A stretch of 64,000 bases of DNA from Oxalobacteraceae bacterium UBA6704 (lineage in GTDB: Bacteria > Pseudomonadota > Gammaproteobacteria > Burkholderiales > Burkholderiaceae_D), in the NCBI GenBank assembly GCA_002454505.1, contig DKJA01000128.1:62001-126000 (forward strand), read 5' to 3'. The notes under the pieces are model-generated. The model was not told where the DNA came from. It was given only the letters and a program-made list of their open reading frames with translations, and did not search any database. Below, in pieces: positions 7,646-14,722 of the stretch (position 1 is the first letter of the stretch; each line of letters starts with the position of its first letter). Position numbers and translations under genes: made by a program.

Positions 7646-10495
7646 ATGGTTCAGATATGCACGCAGACGTGGAAAGAGCTCGACGGCAGACTCGTCTTCT
7701 CGCTCACCGTCCCGCAAGACATGAAGACCGTTTCGCCTGCCGTCGTGCACATCCGCTACGAAGGTGCGGCCGGTGCGCCGGTGACGATCCCGCTGCCGGG
7801 GCAGGAGCGCGTCGACCTGGGTTCGCTGACCTTCCGCGACCAGGCCGGCAAACAGCTGTGCGAGGTCAGCGGCACCTTGCAGCGGCAGACGTATCCGCAC
7901 GGCGAACATGGCGGCCACATTGGCATATGGGCCAACCTGGCATTCGGCCGGCCGCCGCTGTCGCAAGTCGAAGGCCTGCTGGCCTGGGTACCCGCCGGCG
8001 ATGCGCCGGAGCCGCCGGTGCCGCCACCCGTTCCACCCGTGCCGCCGCCCGAGCCGCCCGAGCCACCCGCGCCGCCGATCCCGGACGAGCCGTCGGCCGG
8101 CATGACCGTCGTCGGCGCCGCCCACGAAACGCTGTTCCCCTACGTGTACATGCGGAGCTGGCCGCAGCCCGCGCCCCAGGTCATGACGCAATGCTTCGTG
8201 TTGTATGCCGTGCCGGCCGATCCGCCGGCGGACAGCCTGTACGCGCAGCTGCAGCAGGCCGCCACGCCGGCGCTGCGCAACCAGCTGGCAGTGCAGTTCA
8301 TCGACGGCACCGCGCCGTTCGCCGCCGGCCAGTTCGTCCGCGATGCCGGCGAGGCCGGCAGCATGGCAGGCAAGCTGACGGGCGTGCGGCCGCGGCTCGA
8401 TGCGTGGCTGGCCGGCGGCGACCATGCGACCGAGGTCCTGCGCAAGCAGCTCGTGGAACTGTTCGGCGTGCCGGATGTCGCCGGCCTGCAGCAGCTGCTG
8501 GCCACGCCGGCGTTTGCCGGCGACGTCGACCGGCTGTGGCAAAGCTATTTCGCGCTGACGATCGTGCCCGGCTACCAGCAGGCGTGGCTGGCCAGCCTGG
8601 CCGACATGCTGGTGGCGCAGCATGTGCTGACGTACCTGTTCCCGCCGGTGCCGGCGAACGAGCCTTTGCAGCCGGTACTCCCGGCGGTGACGGCGGCGCT
8701 CGTACGGCATCTGCGCGATGCATCGGTCGTGCTGCCCGCGGCGGTGTCCCCGCTGCCGGCCGATCCGGCGCCGGCCAGCGGCATCGCGCCGTATGCGATC
8801 GGCGACCTGCACCTGGTCCGCCAGCGGCTGGCCGGTTACCAGCTGGGCGAGGTGGCCCACGTGGAGAACGTGATGCGCGGCGAGCGCCGCGAGATCGGCC
8901 GGCGCCGCCTGCAGCGGCAGGAGGACAGCCGCACCAGCGAGACCAGCAGCGAGGAAGCGCTGGAGACGCAGTCGGCCAGCGCACGCCACAACCTGTACGA
9001 GGAACTGTGCGCGACCGTGGCCGAGCAAAGCGTCACCAACAGCTACGACAATTTCAACACCAGCTACGGGCCGCCGACGCAGGCCACGCTGTCCGGTTCG
9101 TGGACCGAGCAGACGGTGGGCGGCGCGCCGGGCACCGAGGACGCGGTCCGTTTCGCCCAGGACCTGCTGAACAGCACGGTGGGACGGATCCGCCGCACGG
9201 TCAGCCAGGCGCGCGGCAGCAGCACGCTGCAGCAGAGCGAGGAAACGGTCAGCAGCGTGATCGACAATGCGGCCGGCGATGCGGCGGTGACGGCCGTGTA
9301 CCACTGGGTGAACAAGGTGTATGAAACCGACGTGGTCAATTACGGCAAGCGGCTGCTGGTGGAGTTCCTGCTGCCCGCGCCGGCCGCCGATTTCATCCGC
9401 GAGCAGCAGCGCATCGATGGCCGCTCGTTCGCGCAGCCGCAGACGCCCGCGCAGGCCGGCATCGCGTCGTTCCGCGCCATCGAGCCGGCCACCTACGCCG
9501 AGCTGGCGGCGCAGTATGACGCCACGGACATCGAGCCGCCGCCGCAGGCCGTGCGGCTGGTATCGGCGGCCGTGCGCAGCGGCGACGAAGCGCTGGTGCC
9601 GCTGCCGGCCGGCTATCGGGCCACGGGCGCGCAGGTGAGCAGCATCGCCGGCGCCGCCACGCCGGTGGTGCTGGTGGGGACGGAGCGGTACGACGGCAGC
9701 ACCGAACCGGCCACGCGCACCTTCGGCCAGGACAGTGCGATGCCCGTCTCGGTCAGCGCCGTGGCGCCGCCGGCGCCGACGCCGGCCACGCCGCAGCCGG
9801 CCGCGCCCGATGCGCTGGTCAACGTGACCATCGAGTGCCGTCCGGACGATGCGCTGATGGACGACTGGCGCATCCGCACCCATGCCGCGATCCTGCGCGC
9901 CTACCAGCGGCAGCTGACCCGCTTCCTCGAACTGGCGGACGACCGCGGCGCGCCGTACCAGCCGGTCCGATCGCCGGCGGCGAACCGCGCAATCGAGCGG
10001 GCCGCACTGCGGCGCGGCTGCCTGCGGCTGCTGATGACGCGGCGCTCCGATCCCGGCAAGGCAATGGTGGTGGACGAAGCCGACGTGGGCGAACCGCGCT
10101 ACCTGCAGTTCTTCGACGGCCTGTTCGAGTGGAACGAGATGAGCTATCGCTGGTACGACGCGGGCGGCGCCGCGCCGGACGATGGCGGTGCCGGCGAGGA
10201 TGCCCGCTTCGCGCTGTTCCTCGGCGCCGGCCTGGCCCGCGTGATGCTGCCGGTGGCGCCGGAACGGGTGATGGCGCTGCTGTACTTCCTCTCCACCGGC
10301 ATCGCGTGGGATGGCGCCAACCGCCACGCGCCGCTCAACGGCGCCGACATGGCACTGGCGGCCGACCTGAAGGAGGCGGGCATGCAGCGCACGCACGCGC
10401 CGGAACGGATCGGCACCAGCTGGAACGTGGTGGTGCCGACGACGATGCAGGTGCTGCGCGACCGGCTGCCGCTGTGGGAAGGCGAAGCATCATGA
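7646..10495 (+). CDS. Large uncharacterised proline-linker protein of the collar locus
   Basis: 949 aa, ATG 7646 with AAAGGAG upstream. N-terminal beta-rich domain (about 1-115), a Pro/Glu-rich linker (about 118-150, repeated PPVPP and PEPPE), then a long mainly helical body. The segment YQLGEVAHVENVMRGERREI (about 399-418), followed by RRRLQRQEDSRTSETSSEEA, is charged and coiled-coil-like. A second Pro/Ala linker (about 705-725) precedes a C-terminal domain. No signal peptide or transmembrane segment. The stop overlaps the next start (ATGA), coupling it to the collar protein, so a role in an assembled surface or tail-like structure is plausible but unproven. Confidence 0.75.
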   Translation: MVQICTQTWKELDGRLVFSLTVPQDMKTVSPAVVHIRYEGAAGAPVTIPLPGQERVDLGSLTFRDQAGKQLCEVSGTLQRQTYPHGEHGGHIGIWANLAFGRPPLSQVEGLLAWVPAGDAPEPPVPPPVPPVPPPEPPEPPAPPIPDEPSAGMTVVGAAHETLFPYVYMRSWPQPAPQVMTQCFVLYAVPADPPADSLYAQLQQAATPALRNQLAVQFIDGTAPFAAGQFVRDAGEAGSMAGKLTGVRPRLDAWLAGGDHATEVLRKQLVELFGVPDVAGLQQLLATPAFAGDVDRLWQSYFALTIVPGYQQAWLASLADMLVAQHVLTYLFPPVPANEPLQPVLPAVTAALVRHLRDASVVLPAAVSPLPADPAPASGIAPYAIGDLHLVRQRLAGYQLGEVAHVENVMRGERREIGRRRLQRQEDSRTSETSSEEALETQSASARHNLYEELCATVAEQSVTNSYDNFNTSYGPPTQATLSGSWTEQTVGGAPGTEDAVRFAQDLLNSTVGRIRRTVSQARGSSTLQQSEETVSSVIDNAAGDAAVTAVYHWVNKVYETDVVNYGKRLLVEFLLPAPAADFIREQQRIDGRSFAQPQTPAQAGIASFRAIEPATYAELAAQYDATDIEPPPQAVRLVSAAVRSGDEALVPLPAGYRATGAQVSSIAGAATPVVLVGTERYDGSTEPATRTFGQDSAMPVSVSAVAPPAPTPATPQPAAPDALVNVTIECRPDDALMDDWRIRTHAAILRAYQRQLTRFLELADDRGAPYQPVRSPAANRAIERAALRRGCLRLLMTRRSDPGKAMVVDEADVGEPRYLQFFDGLFEWNEMSYRWYDAGGAAPDDGGAGEDARFALFLGAGLARVMLPVAPERVMALLYFLSTGIAWDGANRHAPLNGADMALAADLKEAGMQRTHAPERIGTSWNVVVPTTMQVLRDRLPLWEGEAS

Positions 10496-11166
10496 TGCGC
10501 CATCCGTTCCCGCCGGCGCCGCGCCACCTGCCGGGGATCGTGCCGCCCGCGTTCGGCGAGCTGCCGGTGGGCAGCATCACCGCCTTCGCGGGCAACCTGG
10601 GCGCGCCGCTGCCGGCCACGGCGCAGCCGCCCGGCCTGCCGCCGCCGGACGGCATCCGGCGCACCGACGCGATCGAGGCGTGGGGCTGGATGCTGTGCGA
10701 CGGGCGGGAACTGGCGTGCGCCGGCTACCCGCTGCTGTTCGCGGCGCTGGGCCGGCAGTACGGCGGCGACGAGAATGCCGCCACCTTCCACCTGCCCGAC
10801 TACCGCGGCTACTTCCTGCGCGCGGCGGACAACGGTGCCGGCATCGATCCGCCGCCCGCCGGGCGGACGGTGCCGGCCGGCGGCAGCGGCACGGCGGACC
10901 AGCCCGGGTCGATCCAGCAGGACGCCGTGCAGAAGCACGATCACGGTTACCGGGCCGCCACCAGCGCGCCGGGTGGCGGCGGCGGCAGCGGTGCCATCCC
11001 CGGCACCGTCGATACGCTGACCGACACGGGCCCGGTCGACCAGCTGCCGCCGGCGACCAGCACGGTGCGCGTCGCCGCCGAGACGCGCGCCAAGAACATC
11101 TACGTGCATTACCTGATCAAGTACACCTACGGGTTGACCGCTGGCTGGCCGGGCCTGCCGCTGTAA
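10492..11166 (+). CDS. Phage tail collar domain protein
   Basis: 224 aa. Contains the tail-collar signature: VGSITAFAGN (about 27-36), WGWMLCDGRE (64-73), YPLLFAALGRQYGGDENAATF (split, 79-99), LPDYRGYFLRAADNGAGIDP (101-120) and a C-terminal AKNIYVHYLIKYT. Collar domains sit in trimeric phage tail fibres and in microcystin-dependent-protein-like surface proteins. A Gly/Ala-rich stretch lies between the two halves. No other phage gene (capsid, terminase, sheath, baseplate) occurs in the window, so this is not a prophage remnant by content. Start overlaps the previous stop. Confidence 0.85.
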   Translation: MMRHPFPPAPRHLPGIVPPAFGELPVGSITAFAGNLGAPLPATAQPPGLPPPDGIRRTDAIEAWGWMLCDGRELACAGYPLLFAALGRQYGGDENAATFHLPDYRGYFLRAADNGAGIDPPPAGRTVPAGGSGTADQPGSIQQDAVQKHDHGYRAATSAPGGGGGSGAIPGTVDTLTDTGPVDQLPPATSTVRVAAETRAKNIYVHYLIKYTYGLTAGWPGLPL

Positions 11167-11260
11167 TGCCGTGTAATCGACTTTGCGCGGCGGGCCGGCC
11201 AGCATGGAGACGCTGCCGGAACGGCATGCACAACCTTCCATCAACTACCAGGAGCCTGAC

Positions 11261-12325
11261 ATGAATCTGCCGTACAAACCGAACCTGACCGTGGCCCAGC
11301 TGGCCCGGGTTGCCATCACCGAAAGCGCCATCACGGAAAGCCGCATCAGGGAATTACAGGAAGATCACCTCGTGCTGCAGCAGGCAATGCTCAAGAATCC
11401 GAATGTCGCTGGCGTGGGCGTGACGGCCGACGACAAGGGGCTGGCCTTGCTGGTGCTGCTGAAGAAAGAGAACCGCAGCGACGCTGCCCTGTATGGCGGC
11501 AACAGCCGTCACGGCTGGCGCATTCTGACCAGGGTGAGCGGCGAGCTGGTTCCGGCGATGCCGGCCGACGGCGAACCGGCGTACGATGAGCCAGGCCAGC
11601 TGGGTGCCGTGTTCACCGGCCTGTATCGCCCCGTCCCGGGCGGCGTCTCCGTCGGCCCCGTCGACCGCAAGTATGCCGGCACGCTGGGTTGCCAGGTGGT
11701 GGCGAACGGCGTCACGTACATGCTGTCCAATAACCACGTGCTGGCCGACGTCAACCGGCTGCCCATCGGCGCGGCCATCAGCCAGCCCGCCCTGCTCGAC
11801 CTGCAGCCGGCCAACCCGGTCGGCAAGCTGGCCCGTTTCGTGCCGATGGTGCCGCACGACCCGTCCAATCCCGTGTACAACCACGCCGATGCCGCGATCG
11901 CCAGCTACGACAAGGGCATCGTTCCCGACTTCCATCTGCTGGGTGCCGCCGGCACGCAGTACGGCCTGGCCGATACGGTGGTGGCCCCCGTGCTCGGCGC
12001 CGAGGTGCAGAAAAGCGGGCGGACCACGGGCTATACTGTGGGCAGGATCACGACCATCGGCATGACCACCCGTTCCATTTATGCCGATGGCCGGGAATAC
12101 TGGTTTGCCGACGTTTTCGAGATCGCGTCGGTGAATGCGGATGAGCTGTTTTCCACGGGCGGCGACAGCGGCTCGGTCGTCAGCCTGACCAAGGCGAACA
12201 ACCCCGTGGGCCTGATCTTCGCCAGCGCCGATGACAAGAAACTGAGCTACGCGAATCCAATGAGCGCAGTGCTGACGGCGCTCGGCAACGCCGGGAAGAG
12301 CGAAACGTTCTCCATCAAGGGCTGA
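11261..12325 (+). CDS. Trypsin-like serine protease domain protein
   Basis: 354 aa from ATG 11261 (CAGGAG upstream). N-terminal region (about 1-125) with helix and a NVAGVGV module, then a chymotrypsin-fold protease: His159 in SNNHVLAD, Asp210 in YNHADAAIAS and Ser303 in TGGDSGSVV give a complete triad. TLGCQVVANG and SGRTTGYTVGRI are further fold landmarks. No signal peptide, so it would be cytoplasmic or exported by an unseen route. It may process a component of the locus, for instance the large protein at 7646, or be a self-processing component; both are inference. A strong terminator follows. Confidence 0.82.
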   Translation: MNLPYKPNLTVAQLARVAITESAITESRIRELQEDHLVLQQAMLKNPNVAGVGVTADDKGLALLVLLKKENRSDAALYGGNSRHGWRILTRVSGELVPAMPADGEPAYDEPGQLGAVFTGLYRPVPGGVSVGPVDRKYAGTLGCQVVANGVTYMLSNNHVLADVNRLPIGAAISQPALLDLQPANPVGKLARFVPMVPHDPSNPVYNHADAAIASYDKGIVPDFHLLGAAGTQYGLADTVVAPVLGAEVQKSGRTTGYTVGRITTIGMTTRSIYADGREYWFADVFEIASVNADELFSTGGDSGSVVSLTKANNPVGLIFASADDKKLSYANPMSAVLTALGNAGKSETFSIKG

Positions 12326-12336
12326 TCCGCAGGCGG

Positions 12337-12365
12337 TGTGCCGGCACGGCGCCGGCACATTTTTT
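12337..12365 (+). terminator. Rho-independent terminator
   Basis: Perfect 9-bp stem TGTGCCGGC (12337-12345)/GCCGGCACA (12351-12359), loop ACGGC, six T residues (12360-12365). It ends the protease transcript, and lies just before the ribosome-binding site of the 74-aa gene, which therefore depends on read-through or its own promoter. Confidence 0.8.
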
Positions 12366-12378
12366 CGCAGGAGGCACG

Positions 12379-12603
12379 ATGAGCGATACGATCGACACCG
12401 TCGCGGCACGGCACATGCCGCGGCTGATGGCGCTGGATGGCGTGGTGGGCGTCGGGCAGACGCTGGTGGACGGCCGGGCCGCGGTGGCGATCCTGGTGCG
12501 GGCGCTGACGCCGGCGCTGGCCGCGGCGCTGCCGGCGACGCTGGACGGCTTCCCGGTCAGGGTCGACATCGTCGGCGCAATCCGGCCGTCCGGCGCCGGC
12601 TGA
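12379..12603 (+). CDS. 74-aa protein resembling the protease N-terminal module
   Basis: 74 aa, with a near-perfect AGGAGG 5 nt before ATG 12379. LDGVVGVGQTLVDGRAAVAI (about 19-38) mirrors NPNVAGVGVTADDKGLALLV of the protease just upstream, and the end LPATLDGFPVRVDIVGAIRP is the second half of the same module as it occurs before trypsin-like domains. It therefore looks like a free-standing copy of the pro-/regulatory module without the catalytic domain, possibly a chaperone, inhibitor or partner of the protease (inference). No signal peptide. Confidence 0.7.
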   Translation: MSDTIDTVAARHMPRLMALDGVVGVGQTLVDGRAAVAILVRALTPALAAALPATLDGFPVRVDIVGAIRPSGAG

Positions 12604-12631
12604 AAGGCGAAAAAACGGCGTCACCCCTGGT

Positions 12632-12637
12632 TATAAT
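12632..12637 (+). promoter_or_regulatory. Candidate sigma70 -10 box of the activator gene
   Basis: TATAAT at 12632-12637, 29 nt before the GTG start at 12667, is an exact -10 hexamer in otherwise GC-rich DNA. The -35 region at about 12609-12614 is poor, so the promoter may be weak or activated. Confidence 0.45.
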
Positions 12638-12666
12638 GAGGGCATCTTCGCTGCCGGATAACCGCC

Positions 12667-14172
12667 GTGACCGATGCCGAGAAAACCCTCACCACTCCCT
12701 TATCCGAACTCGCCGCCAGTGCCGCGCCGCTGCTGGCGCTGACATTGTTGTGGCATCCCGACCCGCAGCGCGTGGGCCAGCAAGCCATCGGCCCTGCCGG
12801 CGCCGGCACCATCGAACTGCACCGCTTCCTGCCGCTGTTCCGGCATGCCGGGGAGGAGGGCAGCCCCCTCGGCGAACGCTCCATCGCGCGCAGCCCGGTC
12901 GTCATCCGCCGCGCGGCCGACGACGCCATCCTCGTCACCGCACCGGAGAGCAGCATGACACTGGCGATCGACGGCGCACGGGTCGCCGGCAGCACGCGCC
13001 TGACGCGCGAGCAGATGGCGCGCGGCGTCGTACTGAGTCTCGGCGGCCAGGTGCTGTTGTGCCTGCACTGGATGCGCGCGCTGCCGAAGCGCAATCCGCT
13101 GCCGGGCCTGCTGGGCGTCAGCGCCGCCGCCGTGGCGCTGCGCGACGAGATCCGCCAGGTGGCGCGCACCGCCTTGCCGGTGCTGCTGCTGGGCGAAACC
13201 GGTACCGGCAAGGATGTCGCCGCACGGGCCATCCATGCCGCGAGCCCGCGCCGTGAGGCGCCGTTCGTGGCTGTCAACATGGCGGCGCTGGGCGAATCGC
13301 TGGCCGCCGCCGACCTGTTCGGCGCCGTCAAGGGTGCCTACACGGGCGCGACGACGGGCCGTGCCGGCCTGTTTGCCGAAGCCGGAGACGGCACGCTGTT
13401 CCTCGACGAGATCGGCGACACGCCGCAGGCCGTGCAGCCGATGCTGCTGCGGGTGCTGGAAAGCGGCGAGTACCGGCCGCTGGGCGCACGCCACGTGGCG
13501 CAGTCGCAGGCACGGCTGGTCGCGGCGACCGACCGGGACCTGACGGGGCGCGCCTTCAACCACGCACTGTTGCGCCGCATCGAGGCGTTCACGATCCGCG
13601 TGCCCGCGCTGCGCGAGCGGCGCGAGGACATCGGCCTGCTGGTGCGGCATTTCCTGCAGCAGTGGGCGCTGCAGTCCGGCCAGCATGCCGACCTGCCGCC
13701 TGCCTTCGTGGCGGAGCTGTGCTGCCACGACTGGCCCGGCAATGTGCGCCAGCTGGCCCACGTGGTGCGCCGCGCCGCGCTGGCGCTGTGCGCCGGCGAA
13801 ACGCCCCGGCTGGCGGCGCTGGTGGCACCGGCCGGCGGCGCGCCAGCGGCAAAGGAAGACGCGGCGCCGCCGGTACCCGCCGCGCCCCGCACGGCGCTGG
13901 CCGCGCTGAGCGAACAGGCGATCGTCGATGCGCTCGACGACAATGGCTGGCAGATCAAGGGGGCCGCGCTGGCGCTGGGGATTTCCCGGCCGTCGCTGTA
14001 CAAGCTGCTGGCGACGCATCCGCAGGTGCGCCGTGCCGAAGCGATTCCGGTGGAAGAAATCCGCCAGGCGCTGCGGCAGCATGCGGCGGACCTGAACAAG
14101 TGCGCCAGCGCGCTGCGTACGCCGGGCGAGGCGCTGCGCCGCCACGCCCGGCTGATCGGCCTGCTGGCCTAG
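12667..14172 (+). CDS. FHA-like/AAA+ sigma54-dependent activator (Fis family)
   Basis: 501 aa, GTG start. N-terminal FHA-like domain (about 45-135; GERSIARSPVVIRR), which in this class binds phosphothreonine and gates the ATPase. AAA+ core about 145-380: Walker A GETGTGKD (176-183), the sigma54-contact loop as GAYTGA (223-228; usual form GAFTGA), Walker B LFLDEIGD (244-251), and WPGNVRQL (356-363). A Fis helix-turn-helix (about 415-452) binds enhancers; an extra helical tail runs to 501. Together with the Ser/Thr kinase encoded opposite, it suggests phosphorylation-controlled firing of the sigma54-like promoter at 5633. Its stop overlaps the convergent gene's stop through a CTAG palindrome. 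Confidence 0.87.
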   Translation: MTDAEKTLTTPLSELAASAAPLLALTLLWHPDPQRVGQQAIGPAGAGTIELHRFLPLFRHAGEEGSPLGERSIARSPVVIRRAADDAILVTAPESSMTLAIDGARVAGSTRLTREQMARGVVLSLGGQVLLCLHWMRALPKRNPLPGLLGVSAAAVALRDEIRQVARTALPVLLLGETGTGKDVAARAIHAASPRREAPFVAVNMAALGESLAAADLFGAVKGAYTGATTGRAGLFAEAGDGTLFLDEIGDTPQAVQPMLLRVLESGEYRPLGARHVAQSQARLVAATDRDLTGRAFNHALLRRIEAFTIRVPALRERREDIGLLVRHFLQQWALQSGQHADLPPAFVAELCCHDWPGNVRQLAHVVRRAALALCAGETPRLAALVAPAGGAPAAKEDAAPPVPAAPRTALAALSEQAIVDALDDNGWQIKGAALALGISRPSLYKLLATHPQVRRAEAIPVEEIRQALRQHAADLNKCASALRTPGEALRRHARLIGLLA

Positions 14173-14720
14173 GCGAGATCCTTGCCGCGCCCGGAGCCCA
14201 CTTCCGTTTCGGGGTCGAACGAGAACACGCGGATGTCTTCCTGCATGTCGACGCCGCGGAAGATCCGCACCGTCATGACCAGCGACAGCTCCCAGCGGCC
14301 CAGCGCGTTGCCGACATCGAGCGTGTGCTTCCAGTCCTGCGTGACGAACCGCCGGTCGCCCCGCTCGGCCGCTTCCGATGTGAAGTCCAGCACCAGCGCC
14401 TGGCACGCACCGATCTGCTGCGTGAACGGCGACGGCGGCGCATAGCGGGTGGTCCGCTCGGCGCCCGCACTGACCACCTTGGGCCGCGTGATCAGGCAGC
14501 AGTCGACGATCTGGAAGGAACTGAACGTCGCCTTGCGGCCGCTGGCGATGACGCGCAGGTGGAACACCTCGCCTTCGCAGAAATAGATCTCGCCCTCGAA
14601 CAGGCCGGTGGGATGCACCGGTTCCTGGCCGTCGGGCGACGTGAATTTGAACGCCAGCTGATCGCTGATCTGGTCCGCATCGAAGCCGACGGAGAGTACT
14701 ACGTCTTTCAGGACACTCAT
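14169..14720 (-). CDS. Uncharacterised 183-aa protein next to the kinase
   Basis: 183 aa, ATG 14720, only 2 nt after the kinase stop, so co-transcribed. No family recognised. It is acidic and beta-rich (LFEGEIYFCEGEVFHLRV at about 41-58, FQIVDCCLITRPKVV at about 69-83, LDVGNALGRWELSLVMTVRI at about 135-154). No signal peptide or membrane segment. Size and style recall the two ~205-aa proteins at 6242 and 6945, but I see no convincing alignment. It may be a component of the locus or a kinase substrate; Thr/Ser-rich turns offer targets, which is speculation. Its stop overlaps the activator stop by the shared CTAG. Confidence 0.72.
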   Translation of the reverse strand: MSVLKDVVLSVGFDADQISDQLAFKFTSPDGQEPVHPTGLFEGEIYFCEGEVFHLRVIASGRKATFSSFQIVDCCLITRPKVVSAGAERTTRYAPPSPFTQQIGACQALVLDFTSEAAERGDRRFVTQDWKHTLDVGNALGRWELSLVMTVRIFRGVDMQEDIRVFSFDPETEVGSGRGKDLA

Positions 14721-14722
14721 GT

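Noticed and set aside
7343..10396. A 1017-codon open frame on the minus strand
   Set aside because: Shadow of the 949-aa protein; Arg-rich low-complexity translation without domain motifs.
10492..11166. Prophage remnant, suggested by the tail-collar domain
   Set aside because: No capsid, terminase, sheath, integrase, lysis gene or attachment repeat nearby; neighbours are regulatory kinase and activator genes.
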